A DNA stretch of 64,000 nt from Thermoflexus sp. (lineage in GTDB: Bacteria > Chloroflexota > Anaerolineae > Aggregatilineales > Aggregatilineaceae), in contig DYGX01000012.1 of assembly GCA_020724465.1 (NCBI GenBank), forward strand, positions 1-64,000, read 5' to 3'. A program made the position numbers and the translations under genes. Under the pieces are notes generated by a model, which ran no database searches, was not told the DNA's origin, and was given only the letters and a program-made list of their open reading frames with translations. Positions 7,036 through 16,080 of the stretch are shown piece after piece; position 1 is the first letter of the stretch, and each line of letters begins with the position of its first letter.

Positions 7036-10000
7036 TCACAACCGCTGGTGCTTGCGCCCGAAATAGCCGCTGATCCAGCGCAGGGCCTCGAGCGCGGTGT
7101 GCGGCTGGCGCTGGCCGGTGTCAAGCTGGCGTCCGATGCCGGTCTGTGCCAGCACCCGATCGCTGGCGTGGTCGGCCATCAGGCTGATCACGTTGGCGAG
7201 CTGCTGGCAGGCCTGGGCGAAGCTGTCTCGCAAGCGGCGCTGGTTATACAGTGACAGCGTGTTCCACAGGCTGTCCAGCTCTGCAGCCAGCGCCTCAGGC
7301 GTGACCGCCTCGTTCCCGTCGCGGAAGGCGGCTTGCAAGTTGTGCAGCAGACGGGTGACGGCGGTTGTCTCGCGCAGAAACATGGCTGCCGACCGGGTAC
7401 GAAAAAGGTGAGCCATTTCTTCCTGCTGAAGCGACAAGGGCAGTTGGACGTGCTGCGCGAAGTGGCCCCCCATGAAGCGCAGCAGATCGACCCCGCTGCG
7501 CGGCGCGAGGACACCTTCGATAAGCTGCTGCTCGGCGGGCTGCCGTGGCGTGGCACGAGATCGCGTGCGGCCCATGTCGTACACCTGGAACGCCAGCGAA
7601 AATGTGTTGGCCGAGACCTGCTCGCGCTCGGCGTCGGACAGGTTGCCGGTCATCTGGTCGAAATCGCGCCGCAACCGGTGCAGCGGGGGATGTACCTTGT
7701 CCGCGTGATAGGTCGAGGCCAGGTCGACGAACAGCGCGGCACCAACGACCACGCTGTCGATAAATTCGAGCAAGGTCTGATCGCCCATGGCGCGGCGCAG
7801 CAGGTGCGTGGCGCGCAGGCTGTGTACCGGTTCCGGGCCGATCTCGCGTTCCAGATAGCGCAGCACGCGCGGGATCTCGGCCAGCGGAATACCGCGCACA
7901 TAACGGCGGAGCAGCTCGAGCGCCGCCTGGGTCATCCCCGCATTCCACGTGATCGACGGCCACATGCGGGCGATCAGCGCGGCGCTGTCGCTGCCCTGCG
8001 CCAGGGCTTCCTGTGTCAAAGCGGCGCCGACCCGCAGCGCGTTCAGCCCGTTTTCCGCGCGCACATGGTAGCTGAGAAGCTGAAGCGCGCCGTCTACGCC
8101 GATGGTGCGCACCAGCGTGGAGTGGTTAAAGAGCATCGTCGTCAGGCGCTGGGCGGCGTAGTCGAGTTCCTCGCTCCACTGGCTGCCGCGCAGCGCCCCA
8201 AGCAGGATCGCGGCGCGCGGTTCCGACCTGATCCGACTGCCTTCCAGATGCTCAAGCGCGGTGACGAGGGTGTTGGCCGGCAGCATGACCGACTGGAATA
8301 TATCCTCTACCAGGCGCGCGAAGTCGGGCAAGCGCTCGGCGCTGAGATACTGCGTCTGCAAGTGCTCGAGGACCGTGAGCGCGCGGTCATTCTGGCCTGT
8401 CTGAAGCAAAAGCTCGGGCAGCACGCGATAGTGCGCGGGCGACAGGTTCATGAGCTGCTCGGTACTGGTGAAATAGCGCGTGATGTGCTCGATCAGATTC
8501 CGCTGAGAACCACGCGCAACCCGCGCAAGCGTCAGCACAGCGTCCAGGCACGGCGCCTCAATCAACGCCGGGCGGTGCAGGTAGGTGGCCCATTCGGCCA
8601 GCCGCGCGACAATGAGTGCGCCGTCCTCGCCGAACGGGCGCCCGGCACGCTCAAGTACGCCGGGTGGCACGGGTTCGCGCGGGCGAGGCTGCAGATAGGC
8701 CAGGGCTGCCCGGAATTCGTCGGGCAGGCGCGCCGTCATGACGGCATCCTTAAGCATGTTCTGAAATCCGGCCGCAGGCAGCGTTTCTGCTCCAAGGATG
8801 AGCAGCAACCGGGCCAGTTGGGCGTCGTCTCGTGCGGCAGGCTGCGCCAGCCGGATCAGGCGCGGCATAACCTGCTCGATCTGGAGTGCGGGATGCGCCC
8901 TGGTCAGTCCGGCAAGGAAATCGCGCACCGGCTGGAGTTCTCCATCGCGCACCAACGCTTCCAGGTGCCGCTCGGCGGCTTCGTGCAGGATGACATGCCA
9001 CTGAAGGGCCGCCGCCTCGGGAATGCGCAGGAGCCAGCGCGCCACCATGGCGTAGACCAGCCCGCTGTGGCCCTGGCGAATCGCGTTATAAAGCTGGTCC
9101 CCGACTGCCGCCGCAATGTCCGGATGGGTGATGGCGGCCATGGGAATGACATCTGCCGAGTCAGGTTCGTTCAACGCCAGGGCAAACGCCAACACATGCC
9201 GCGCGTAGGCGAGCCGCATCTCGCTCGGCAGGGTGGGATCTTCGCGCAGAATCGAGGCGACCAGTGCCCGGTCGGCGGGCTGGCCGTTGAGCACGGTCCG
9301 GTCGGTGGCTGCACGTCGCGCCACCCATGCCAGCACCCCGCCGAGGCGCTCGCGTTGCATGGCCCGCCAAAGGGTTGTGCGCGCGAGTTGCTCGGTCTGG
9401 TCGACGACTAAGGACGGATCCAGGCGAAGCTGCGAAATGATGTAGCGGCTGTACGGGTCGTTGGGCGGCTGGGTGACAAACACGCCGCGCCCCCAGTCAT
9501 AGATCAGGTGCCTGGCCGGCCTGGCGAGTTCGCTGGTGAACTTGAGTTGGGCCAGCGATGCCGCCGGGTCGGTGATATGCGTGGCGAAGGTGATCCCCGT
9601 CCGCGCAGGCACCGGGAGCAGGCTCAGCAGCCCCTGCACGAATTGCAGCCGCATTGTGAACGAGCGCGGGCTGTTCACGATGGCCAGCGGCCAGCCCTGA
9701 ACCAGCCCGGCCAGAATCCCTTCGACGGTCTGCAGCGTGTCCTGGCAGAAGGTTAGCAGGTTGAGCAGCGCCTCGATCTGTTCCTCGCGGCTGGGAGGGT
9801 GAACACGGCGCAGTTCAAATGGCGGCAGCGTTGCCTGGCCGGTGGAGAATGCGGGCATCGGAGCCAGACCGAGCGCCTGGAACGCCAGGACGTTTCCCCC
9901 CAGGCGGCGCAGGACTTCGACCGGAACCAGCACGTACAGCACCTGCGGGAAACCCGCGTCGCTGTACTGCGCCTTGGCAAGCACGAAATTGGACGTGTTG

Positions 10001-10215
10001 CTTTGCAGCAGGGCGAGCGCGCCGGGCATGTCTGGGCCGGCTTCTTGCGGGGCAGGGGGCAGCAGCTGCCCGACGCGCAGGCACTCGACGACCTGGGCGG
10101 GGGTCAGGTTGGCGGTGCGCGCGATCACGACGGGGTTTGGTGAAAGCCGCTCCGTGCCGTCGACCAGCACGCCGTAGTAGAACCGCTCCAGAGGATACGC
10201 TTGTGATCCGCTCAC
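7036..10215 (-). CDS. Very large helical protein, possibly GTPase-associated (GAP1-like)
   Basis: The 1059-residue protein has no signal peptide or clear membrane segment. The first about 250 residues form a mixed domain (LERFYYGVLVDGTERL at the start, and QFVQGLLSLLPVPARTGITF later). This recalls, from memory only, the N-terminal module of actinobacterial GTPase-associated protein 1. The remaining about 800 residues are rich in Leu/Ala/Arg helices such as LLLQTGQNDRALTVLEHLQ, consistent with an alpha-solenoid scaffold. It is followed seven bases later by the lipoprotein gene and then a deacetylase, suggesting a three-gene unit. No catalytic motif was recognised. Confidence 0.65.
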   Translation of the reverse strand: MSGSQAYPLERFYYGVLVDGTERLSPNPVVIARTANLTPAQVVECLRVGQLLPPAPQEAGPDMPGALALLQSNTSNFVLAKAQYSDAGFPQVLYVLVPVEVLRRLGGNVLAFQALGLAPMPAFSTGQATLPPFELRRVHPPSREEQIEALLNLLTFCQDTLQTVEGILAGLVQGWPLAIVNSPRSFTMRLQFVQGLLSLLPVPARTGITFATHITDPAASLAQLKFTSELARPARHLIYDWGRGVFVTQPPNDPYSRYIISQLRLDPSLVVDQTEQLARTTLWRAMQRERLGGVLAWVARRAATDRTVLNGQPADRALVASILREDPTLPSEMRLAYARHVLAFALALNEPDSADVIPMAAITHPDIAAAVGDQLYNAIRQGHSGLVYAMVARWLLRIPEAAALQWHVILHEAAERHLEALVRDGELQPVRDFLAGLTRAHPALQIEQVMPRLIRLAQPAARDDAQLARLLLILGAETLPAAGFQNMLKDAVMTARLPDEFRAALAYLQPRPREPVPPGVLERAGRPFGEDGALIVARLAEWATYLHRPALIEAPCLDAVLTLARVARGSQRNLIEHITRYFTSTEQLMNLSPAHYRVLPELLLQTGQNDRALTVLEHLQTQYLSAERLPDFARLVEDIFQSVMLPANTLVTALEHLEGSRIRSEPRAAILLGALRGSQWSEELDYAAQRLTTMLFNHSTLVRTIGVDGALQLLSYHVRAENGLNALRVGAALTQEALAQGSDSAALIARMWPSITWNAGMTQAALELLRRYVRGIPLAEIPRVLRYLEREIGPEPVHSLRATHLLRRAMGDQTLLEFIDSVVVGAALFVDLASTYHADKVHPPLHRLRRDFDQMTGNLSDAEREQVSANTFSLAFQVYDMGRTRSRATPRQPAEQQLIEGVLAPRSGVDLLRFMGGHFAQHVQLPLSLQQEEMAHLFRTRSAAMFLRETTAVTRLLHNLQAAFRDGNEAVTPEALAAELDSLWNTLSLYNQRRLRDSFAQACQQLANVISLMADHASDRVLAQTGIGRQLDTGQRQPHTALEALRWISGYFGRKHQRL

Positions 10216-10302
10216 ACTCTGCTGCCCAGTCGTTTGCGCGAAACCAGCCGGACCCCGGCTATGAAGCCTGATCGTGTATTGTACTGAAATCTGGGATGGG
10301 TG

Positions 10303-10884
10303 CTAAGCGCCGGTCAAGGGCTGGGCATGGCGAAGATAGTCCTGCAGGGCGGCAACGGCGCGGGCGCGCATCGAAATCTGCATCTTGGCTTCGCGCGGCA
10401 TCTCCCCGTAGGTCATGGTCATGGACGCGGGCTGGAAGATGCTGTCCCACCCAAAGCCGTGCTCGCCGCGCGGCGCGTGCGTGATGACGCCCTCGACGCT
10501 TCCGGAGAACAGACGCGCCTCGACTCCGTCAAACAGGCACAGGACCACGGTCGCCCGCGCGCGGCGGTCCGGCCAGGGATCGAGCTGGCGGCACAACCCC
10601 TCTTCGCCGACAGCCGCCAGCACCCATTTGATCAGCGCGCCGGGGTAGCCGTTCCAGGCGTAGAGCGCCAGGCCGGTGTCCTCGACCAGGGCGGGCTGCC
10701 CGTCCAGGTGCTGGTAGGCCAGCCGCGCCTTGTGCTCGGCGACGACAGCGGGATCCAGCGACTGGATTTCGGGCAGGTCGAGCGCCACACGCGCGACGGC
10801 ATAGCCGACGATGCGCAGCGCGTCCTCGATTTCGCGCCGCTTTTCTTCGTTTGAGGACACGAAGTAGAGTGTGCGTTTGGGCAT
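10303..10884 (-). CDS. rdgB: ITP/XTP pyrophosphatase (Ham1/RdgB family)
   Basis: The 193-residue protein matches the family that hydrolyses non-canonical purine triphosphates (XTP, ITP) to monophosphates and protects DNA and RNA. The N-terminal LYFVSSNEEKRREIEDAL segment corresponds to the nucleotide-binding SxNxxK motif. VEDTGLAL and FGWDSIFQP are the other two conserved blocks, containing the acidic metal ligands. The length is normal. The ATG is preceded by a GGAAGAGAG purine stretch. Its position, 87 bases after the start of the large upstream-lying gene, suggests it could be transcribed together with the 10215-4876 minus block. Confidence 0.85.
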   Translation of the reverse strand: MPKRTLYFVSSNEEKRREIEDALRIVGYAVARVALDLPEIQSLDPAVVAEHKARLAYQHLDGQPALVEDTGLALYAWNGYPGALIKWVLAAVGEEGLCRQLDPWPDRRARATVVLCLFDGVEARLFSGSVEGVITHAPRGEHGFGWDSIFQPASMTMTYGEMPREAKMQISMRARAVAALQDYLRHAQPLTGA

Positions 10885-11008
10885 CAGAATTGGCTCTCTT
10901 CCTGATCACAAAGGCCACACACGTGCATCACGGAGTTTGGCGCCCGTCTGGCGGCGGACGCGATGCTGATCATTGTCCCGTTTTCGCCGGACGTTCGGTA
11001 CAAGCCGC

Positions 11009-11037
11009 CTGACAGCGCCTCGTTCCTTCGGTATGAT
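11009..11037 (+). promoter_or_regulatory. Sigma-70 type promoter upstream of the aldehyde:ferredoxin oxidoreductase gene
   Basis: CTGACA (11009-11014) and TATGAT (11032-11037) are separated by exactly 17 bases and lie about 40 bases before the ATG. Confidence 0.65.
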
Positions 11038-11078
11038 GAAGGCAAATAGGCTTACCTTGAGAGATTGGGAGTGCCCCT

Positions 11079-13247
11079 ATGCAGACGACCAGCCCGGACA
11101 TGTTGAAGGCGGCCCGGACCCTGTTGGCCGAGATGGTCTACACGCCGCCTGTGATCGAGCGCGGCTATGCCAACCAAACCCTTTATATCAATCTATCCAA
11201 TAACACCATCGCCAGCAAACCGGTCACTCAGCAGATGAAGGATCTGTTTACCGGCGGGCGCGGTTTCGCGCTGTGGCTGCTGTGGAATGCCGTCGGCTCC
11301 AACACCCGCTGGGACGACCCCGAAAACGAACTGGTGATCGCCGGCGGGCCGATCGGCGGTATCACGGCGTACCCTGGCTCCGGCAAGTCGACCGTGGTCA
11401 CCGTGTCGCCGTTGACGCAATCGGTGATCGACAGCAACGCCGGGGGCTACTTCGGCCCCTATCTGAAGTTTGCGGGGTGGGATGCGCTGGAGATTCAGGG
11501 CATCGCCGAGCAGGATGTGATCATCGTGATCGACGGCGATGCTGGCCGCGTCACAGTCGAGGCCGCTCCGCTGGAGCCGCTTAACTCGCATTTGCTGGCG
11601 GCCCAGCTTACTGAGATGTACGCGACTGATGAGCGCGACCGCAAGAGCATCTCGGTTGTTTCGGCGGGGCAGGCTGCCGAGCACTCGCGCTATGCGAGCC
11701 TGAACTTGAGCTGGTACGACGTGCGCCGCAAGCAGGTGCGCTTCAAGCAGGCCGGGCGCGGCGGATCGGGTCGCGTGCTGCGCCACAAGCGCATCAAAGC
11801 GATCGTGGTGCGCTACAGCCAGATGACCGGCGAGAGCAATAACCCGGCCAACATGGAGCTGATCCGCCGGGCGGGGCGGCGTATCAACAAGGAGATCGCC
11901 GAGCTGGACAGCAAGCAGAACAATATGCGCAAGATCGGCACCGGCCACCTGCCGCCGATCATGGATCATTTTGATCTGCTGCCCGTGCACAATTACCGCT
12001 ACGGGACGCACCCGGATGCGTCCAATCTTGACTCCAGTGTGTGGCTGAGGCTGTTTACCCAGGGCATTCCGGACGGGTGCTGGTACGGGTGCACGCTGTC
12101 CTGCGCGCACGGAGTCGATCACTTCCACCTGCAAACCGGGCCGTATAAGGGCGAGGTTGTGCTGGTGGACGGTCCCGAATACGAGACCATCGCGGGCGTG
12201 GGGTCGAACATCGGTGTCTTCGATCCCCTGGCCGTGATCGAGATGAACTTTTACTGCGACACCTACGGGATCGACACGATCTCGTTCGCGAACTCGGTAG
12301 CGTTCGCGATGGAGTGCTACGAGGCCGGAATCATCAACAAGGAGATCACCGGCGGGCTGGAGCTGGTCTGGGGGAATGCCAGGGCGGCGCTGGAGTTGCT
12401 GCACCAGCTTGCCCGCGGAGAAGGCTTCGGCCACCTGGTCGGGCAGGGCGTGCGCTTCCTGAAGCAGCATTTCATCCGCGAGTACGGCGCCGACCCGCAG
12501 CTTGTGCAGGATATCGGCATGGAAGTCAAGGGGATGGAAATCTCCGAGTACATGACCAAGGAGTCGCTAGCCCAACAGGGCGGTTATGGGCTGGCACTCA
12601 AAGGTGCTCAGCACGACGAAGCCTGGCTGATCTTCATGGACATGGTCAACAAACAGCTTCCAACCTTCGACGACAAGGCCGAGGCGCTCCACTATTTCCC
12701 GCTGTGGCGGACGTGGTTCAGCCTGCATGGGCTGTGCAAGCTGCCCTGGAACGACATCGTGCCGGCCAACAATAAGGAGACTGCCGAACCGCATAAGGTC
12801 CCGGAACACGTTGAGAACTACACCTGGCTGTACGAGGGGCTGACAGGCACCCGGGTTACGGCGGCGGATCTGCTGGCGCAGTCGGAGCGTGTCTACAACT
12901 TCCAGCGGCTGCTGGCGCTCAAGCTGGGCTTTGGAACTCGCGAGCACGACTATCTGCCCTATCGCGCCATGGGGCCGGTGACACCCCTGGAGTACGAGTC
13001 GCGCGCCGAGCGGTACGACCGGCAGCTTCGCGACGAGGTGGGGGTCGATCCTACATCGCTCACGGTTGAGGAGAAGATCGCGCGGCTGCGAGCCTACCGG
13101 GTAGCGCAGTACGAGCGCCTGATGGACGCGGTTTACAAGCGGCGGGGATGGGATGAAAACGGCATCCCCACGCTGGAGAAGGTGCGCGAGCTAGGGATTG
13201 ATCTCCCTGAGGTTGTCGAGCTGATCAAGCAGAAGACGGGACACTAA
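11079..13247 (+). CDS. Aldehyde:ferredoxin oxidoreductase family protein (tungstopterin enzyme)
   Basis: The 722-residue protein has the AOR N-terminal domain (LYINLSNNTI, GGRGFALWLL, GGPIGGITAYPGSGKSTVVT, GGYFGPYLKFAGWDALEIQG). The 4Fe-4S cysteines are at C334, C338 and C342 (CWYGCTLSC) and C553 (GLCKLPW). The family oxidises aldehydes to carboxylates using a bis-pterin tungsten cofactor and transfers electrons to ferredoxin. It is about 100 residues longer than the archaeal prototype, with the extra sequence mainly at the C-terminus. It is alone on the plus strand, with its own promoter and no ferredoxin or pterin genes beside it, so the natural aldehyde cannot be inferred. The ATG is preceded by GGGAG. 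Confidence 0.9.
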   Translation: MQTTSPDMLKAARTLLAEMVYTPPVIERGYANQTLYINLSNNTIASKPVTQQMKDLFTGGRGFALWLLWNAVGSNTRWDDPENELVIAGGPIGGITAYPGSGKSTVVTVSPLTQSVIDSNAGGYFGPYLKFAGWDALEIQGIAEQDVIIVIDGDAGRVTVEAAPLEPLNSHLLAAQLTEMYATDERDRKSISVVSAGQAAEHSRYASLNLSWYDVRRKQVRFKQAGRGGSGRVLRHKRIKAIVVRYSQMTGESNNPANMELIRRAGRRINKEIAELDSKQNNMRKIGTGHLPPIMDHFDLLPVHNYRYGTHPDASNLDSSVWLRLFTQGIPDGCWYGCTLSCAHGVDHFHLQTGPYKGEVVLVDGPEYETIAGVGSNIGVFDPLAVIEMNFYCDTYGIDTISFANSVAFAMECYEAGIINKEITGGLELVWGNARAALELLHQLARGEGFGHLVGQGVRFLKQHFIREYGADPQLVQDIGMEVKGMEISEYMTKESLAQQGGYGLALKGAQHDEAWLIFMDMVNKQLPTFDDKAEALHYFPLWRTWFSLHGLCKLPWNDIVPANNKETAEPHKVPEHVENYTWLYEGLTGTRVTAADLLAQSERVYNFQRLLALKLGFGTREHDYLPYRAMGPVTPLEYESRAERYDRQLRDEVGVDPTSLTVEEKIARLRAYRVAQYERLMDAVYKRRGWDENGIPTLEKVRELGIDLPEVVELIKQKTGH

Positions 13248-13270
13248 GCCCGGCGTTGGTCGATCTTCAG

Positions 13271-13308
13271 CCGGCCCGGCACGAGCCAGTGTGGCGTTGT
13301 CGGGCCGG
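13271..13308. terminator. GC-rich hairpin between convergent genes
   Basis: CCGGCCCG (13271-13278) pairs with CGGGCCGG (13301-13308) between the AOR gene and the convergent antiporter gene. There is no T-run, so it is a likely but unproven bidirectional terminator. Confidence 0.5.
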
Positions 13309-13332
13309 TGTGTATATTCCCCCAGCATCGCG

Positions 13333-14847
13333 CTAAATCGAATGCGTGTCGGCGCTGGTGTCCGGCGCATTCGCATTCACGCCAAAGATCGCCCGCACCC
13401 GGTCGGCGTCCTTCTTGTCCACCAGCACAAGCACGGTGTCGCCTTCGAGCAGGGTGGTCGAGCCAGTCGGGATGACAAAGTCATTCTCGCGCCCCAGCAA
13501 GACCAGCAGGCTGGCTTCGGGGAAGCCGACGTCTACGACACGTTTTCCGGCAACGGGCGCCCCCTTGGGGATGATCAGCTCGACCAGCTCGCTTTTCAGC
13601 CCTTCGGATGGCACGAACTCAAGCGGGTGCGAGCGTTTCTCGGCGGCTGGCGCGTCGACGCGCAGCCATTGCGCGACAGCCGGCAGCGAAGTTCCCTGGA
13701 TCAGAACCGACGTGAGCACAATGAAGAAGACGATGTTGAACATCAGATCGGCGCGCTCCAGCCCGGCCAGCAGCGGAAACGTGGCCAGGATGATCGGGGC
13801 GGCGCCGCGTAACCCAACCCATGAGATAAACACCCGCTCGCGAACGCTGATCCGGGTCCAGATCAGGCTGATGAACACGGCAACTGGGCGAGCGATCAGT
13901 GCCAAGACGGCCGAGAGCAAGAGGGCGCGCCCCGCGACCGGGATTAGCTCGGATGGGAAGACGAGCAGCCCCAGCGTCAGGAACATCACGATCTGCATCA
14001 GCCATGCCATGCCATCGTGGAACTGCTTCAGGCTGCGCTTGTGGATAAAGTTCAGTTCGCTGCTCACCAGCCCTGCCAGATAGACCGCCAGAAAGCCGTT
14101 GCCACCGGCGACCGATGTCATACCGTAGCTCAGCAGAACCAACGCGATAGTCACGACCGGATACAGCCCGTCGTATTGCAGACGCAGGTGGTTGAGCGTC
14201 CAGGCAATGACGTACCCGGTCAGCAACCCCATCGCGCCGCCCAGCGCCATCTGCTGGACGAACATTGGAATGAGCTTCAGCAGAGAGTCGCCCGGCGTCT
14301 GGATGAGGTGGATCAGGCTGACGGTCAGAAAGATTGCCATCGGGTCGTTGCTGCCGGATTCCAGCTCCAGCAGCGGCTTGAGGTTCCCTTTGAGGCCGAG
14401 GCTCTTGCTGCGCAGGACGGCAAAGACCGCGGCGGCGTCCGTGGAGGACACAATCGCGCCGAGCAGACACGCTTCGAGCAGGGAGAGGTCGAGCACCAGA
14501 TAGGCCGCACCACCGGTAATCAGGCATGTCAGCAGAACGCCAAGCGTTGCCAGGGTTATTCCCTCGCGCCACACCGGCCGGATATCCGACACGTCGGTGT
14601 CGAACCCCCCGGAAAACAGAATGAGCGTGAACGCCATGACCGCGAGAAGCTGGGCGAGATAGGGATCATCGAACTCAATTCCGCCGATCCCTTCAGACCC
14701 GGCCAGCATTCCAACCAGGAGAAACAGGAGCAAGGCAGGGACACCGAGCCGCCCAGAGATGCGCGACGCCAGAATGCTGGCCAATAAGAGCGCCGCAGCT
14801 GCGACCAGGACGTAATCGACCGGGATCTGGCTCAGCTCTGTCATCAC
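13333..14847 (-). CDS. nhaP2: CPA1-type K+(Na+)/H+ antiporter with C-terminal TrkA-C domain
   Basis: The 504-residue membrane protein has about 12 transmembrane segments with the conserved antiporter motifs LFSGGFDTD, SSTDAAAVFAVLRS and LELESGSNDPMAIFL, in which the adjacent Asn-Asp is the ion-translocation site. After residue about 400 a soluble TrkA-C/RCK-C domain (VELIIPKGAPVAGKRV to LVLVDKKDADRVRAIFG) is present, as in the NhaP2/CvrA subfamily that exchanges K+ for protons. It is transcribed alone towards the convergent AOR gene. The substrate ion is inferred from subfamily only. Confidence 0.88.
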   Translation of the reverse strand: MMTELSQIPVDYVLVAAAALLLASILASRISGRLGVPALLLFLLVGMLAGSEGIGGIEFDDPYLAQLLAVMAFTLILFSGGFDTDVSDIRPVWREGITLATLGVLLTCLITGGAAYLVLDLSLLEACLLGAIVSSTDAAAVFAVLRSKSLGLKGNLKPLLELESGSNDPMAIFLTVSLIHLIQTPGDSLLKLIPMFVQQMALGGAMGLLTGYVIAWTLNHLRLQYDGLYPVVTIALVLLSYGMTSVAGGNGFLAVYLAGLVSSELNFIHKRSLKQFHDGMAWLMQIVMFLTLGLLVFPSELIPVAGRALLLSAVLALIARPVAVFISLIWTRISVRERVFISWVGLRGAAPIILATFPLLAGLERADLMFNIVFFIVLTSVLIQGTSLPAVAQWLRVDAPAAEKRSHPLEFVPSEGLKSELVELIIPKGAPVAGKRVVDVGFPEASLLVLLGRENDFVIPTGSTTLLEGDTVLVLVDKKDADRVRAIFGVNANAPDTSADTHSI

Positions 14848-14933
14848 TCTCTTTCTTCGCGATCACTTCGAAGCCGAGTGCTGCGCGTTGTGTGCAAGCG
14901 AAACCGGGGTTTGTCTGTCTGTATCATAAACGC

Positions 14934-14965
14934 AACAGCCTCTAGCTGACCACCTAGAGGCTGTT
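14934..14965 (-). terminator. Terminator downstream of tRNA-Phe
   Basis: AACAGCCTCTAG (14934-14945) and CTAGAGGCTGTT (14954-14965) form a perfect 12-base-pair stem with an eight-base loop, five bases after the tRNA 3' end in its direction of transcription. Confidence 0.8.
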
Positions 14966-14970
14966 CTGTG

Positions 14971-15043
14971 TGCCGAGGCCCAGACTTGAACTGGGGACCC
15001 TTTGATTTTCAGTCAAATGCTCTACCAACTGAGCTACCTCGGC
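14971..15043 (-). tRNA. tRNA-Phe (GAA anticodon)
   Basis: The minus strand folds into a complete cloverleaf. A seven-pair acceptor stem (GCCGAGG/CCTCGGC) carries discriminator A, the D-loop contains GCTCAGTTGGTAGAGC, and the anticodon loop CTGAAAA has anticodon GAA. The T-arm is GGGTCCCCAGTTCAAGTCTGG-like with the conserved TTCAAGTC loop. The 3' CCA is not encoded. Confidence 0.97.
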
Positions 15044-15071
15044 AGCCCGTCCAATTGGTTGGACGCCGTTA

Positions 15072-15099
15072 ATTGTAGCGGATTTTCGGGGCGTGTCAA
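15072..15099 (-). promoter_or_regulatory. Promoter of the tRNA-Phe gene
   Basis: On the minus strand TTGACA (15094-15099) and TACAAT (15072-15077) are separated by 16 bases. The -10 lies about 28 bases before the tRNA 5' end. Confidence 0.75.
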
Positions 15100-15138
15100 C
15101 GGCGCAGTTCGCCGATTTGAGCGAAAGCGTGTTGCTCG

Positions 15139-16080
15139 TCACAAGCGATTACTTTCCGTACGGACGCGCCACCACGCTCGCCCGACCAGCCCGATCTTGC
15201 GCAGCTTCGACGTGCCGGCGCGCCGGCTGTAGACGTCGTATCCGTTACGGCGGATGCTGGACAGGATCGCGCGGTAGAGTTCCAGGGCGCTCAGGACTCC
15301 GACGCGCCCGCTCGCCAGAAAACTGACTCCGGCCCGTGCCTGGGCGTAATATGCCTCTGTTCGCGCGAACTGAAATTCGAGCAGCCGGATCATCCGCGCG
15401 TCGCGAACGCCGGCGGCGATGTCCTGTTCGGACAGGCCGAAGCGCTGCAAGTCCTCAGCGGGGATGTAGACCCGCCCGCGCTGCCAGTCTTCGCCGATAT
15501 CGCGCCAGAAATTGCTGAGTTGCATGGCGATGGACAGCGCGTCGGCGGCGGGATATGCATCGGCAATGTGCGCGGTCCGCGTGCCCAAGATATGCGTCAT
15601 GGCGCGCCCGACCGGGATGGCGCTCCCTTCCATGTAGTGCATCAGGTCTGCAAAGGTCGGAAAGGACGTGATGGTCAGGTCATCGATCATGGCGCGGAAA
15701 TAGCTGCTGAGCAGGTCCGGCGCGATATGAAACTGGCGTGCCGTATGGAGATAGGCGCGCAGGACTGGCTCGTGGCTGTCGCCGGTGTCGAACGCCCGCC
15801 AGTAACTGTCGCGCCAGTCCTCGATTGCGGCCAGCGGCGAGGCAAACTGTCCCGCAGTGACGTCGACCCGGTCATCTCCAATGCGCATGACCGCATACAG
15901 GGCCGCGACGTGTGGCACGCTGCGCGGCGGCAGAAAACGCGCGGCGAATGAGTAGTTCTTGCTGGCAGCCCGCATGATCTGGTGGCATGCCGCGTAATCG
16001 GCTTGCAGATGCGCCGGAATCTCTGTTTCCAGAAGCAGAGGCGCCAGAGGCAGGGCGTAGGGGGAGTGGTTCAGCGCCAT
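15139..16080 (-). CDS. crtB: Phytoene synthase (squalene/phytoene synthase family)
   Basis: The 313-residue protein condenses two geranylgeranyl diphosphates into phytoene. It shows the family's YSFAARFLPP segment, the first Asp-rich motif as DDRVDV, and the second as NFWRDIGEDWQRGRVYIP, which holds the second metal-binding cluster. It overlaps the end of the crtI gene by ten bases and is the downstream gene of a two-gene carotenoid operon. Squalene synthase is a possible alternative, but pairing with a phytoene desaturase makes phytoene the likely product. Confidence 0.88.
   Translation of the reverse strand: MALNHSPYALPLAPLLLETEIPAHLQADYAACHQIMRAASKNYSFAARFLPPRSVPHVAALYAVMRIGDDRVDVTAGQFASPLAAIEDWRDSYWRAFDTGDSHEPVLRAYLHTARQFHIAPDLLSSYFRAMIDDLTITSFPTFADLMHYMEGSAIPVGRAMTHILGTRTAHIADAYPAADALSIAMQLSNFWRDIGEDWQRGRVYIPAEDLQRFGLSEQDIAAGVRDARMIRLLEFQFARTEAYYAQARAGVSFLASGRVGVLSALELYRAILSSIRRNGYDVYSRRAGTSKLRKIGLVGRAWWRVRTESNRL

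Noticed and set aside
7333-9411. 692-residue open frame on the plus strand
   Set aside because: It is antisense to the 1059-residue minus-strand gene, has no family features and no ribosome binding site; long antisense frames are common in GC-rich DNA.
14954-15142. Apparent 62-residue protein on the minus strand over the tRNA
   Set aside because: It is the translation of tRNA-Phe and its promoter; this is a classic false gene.
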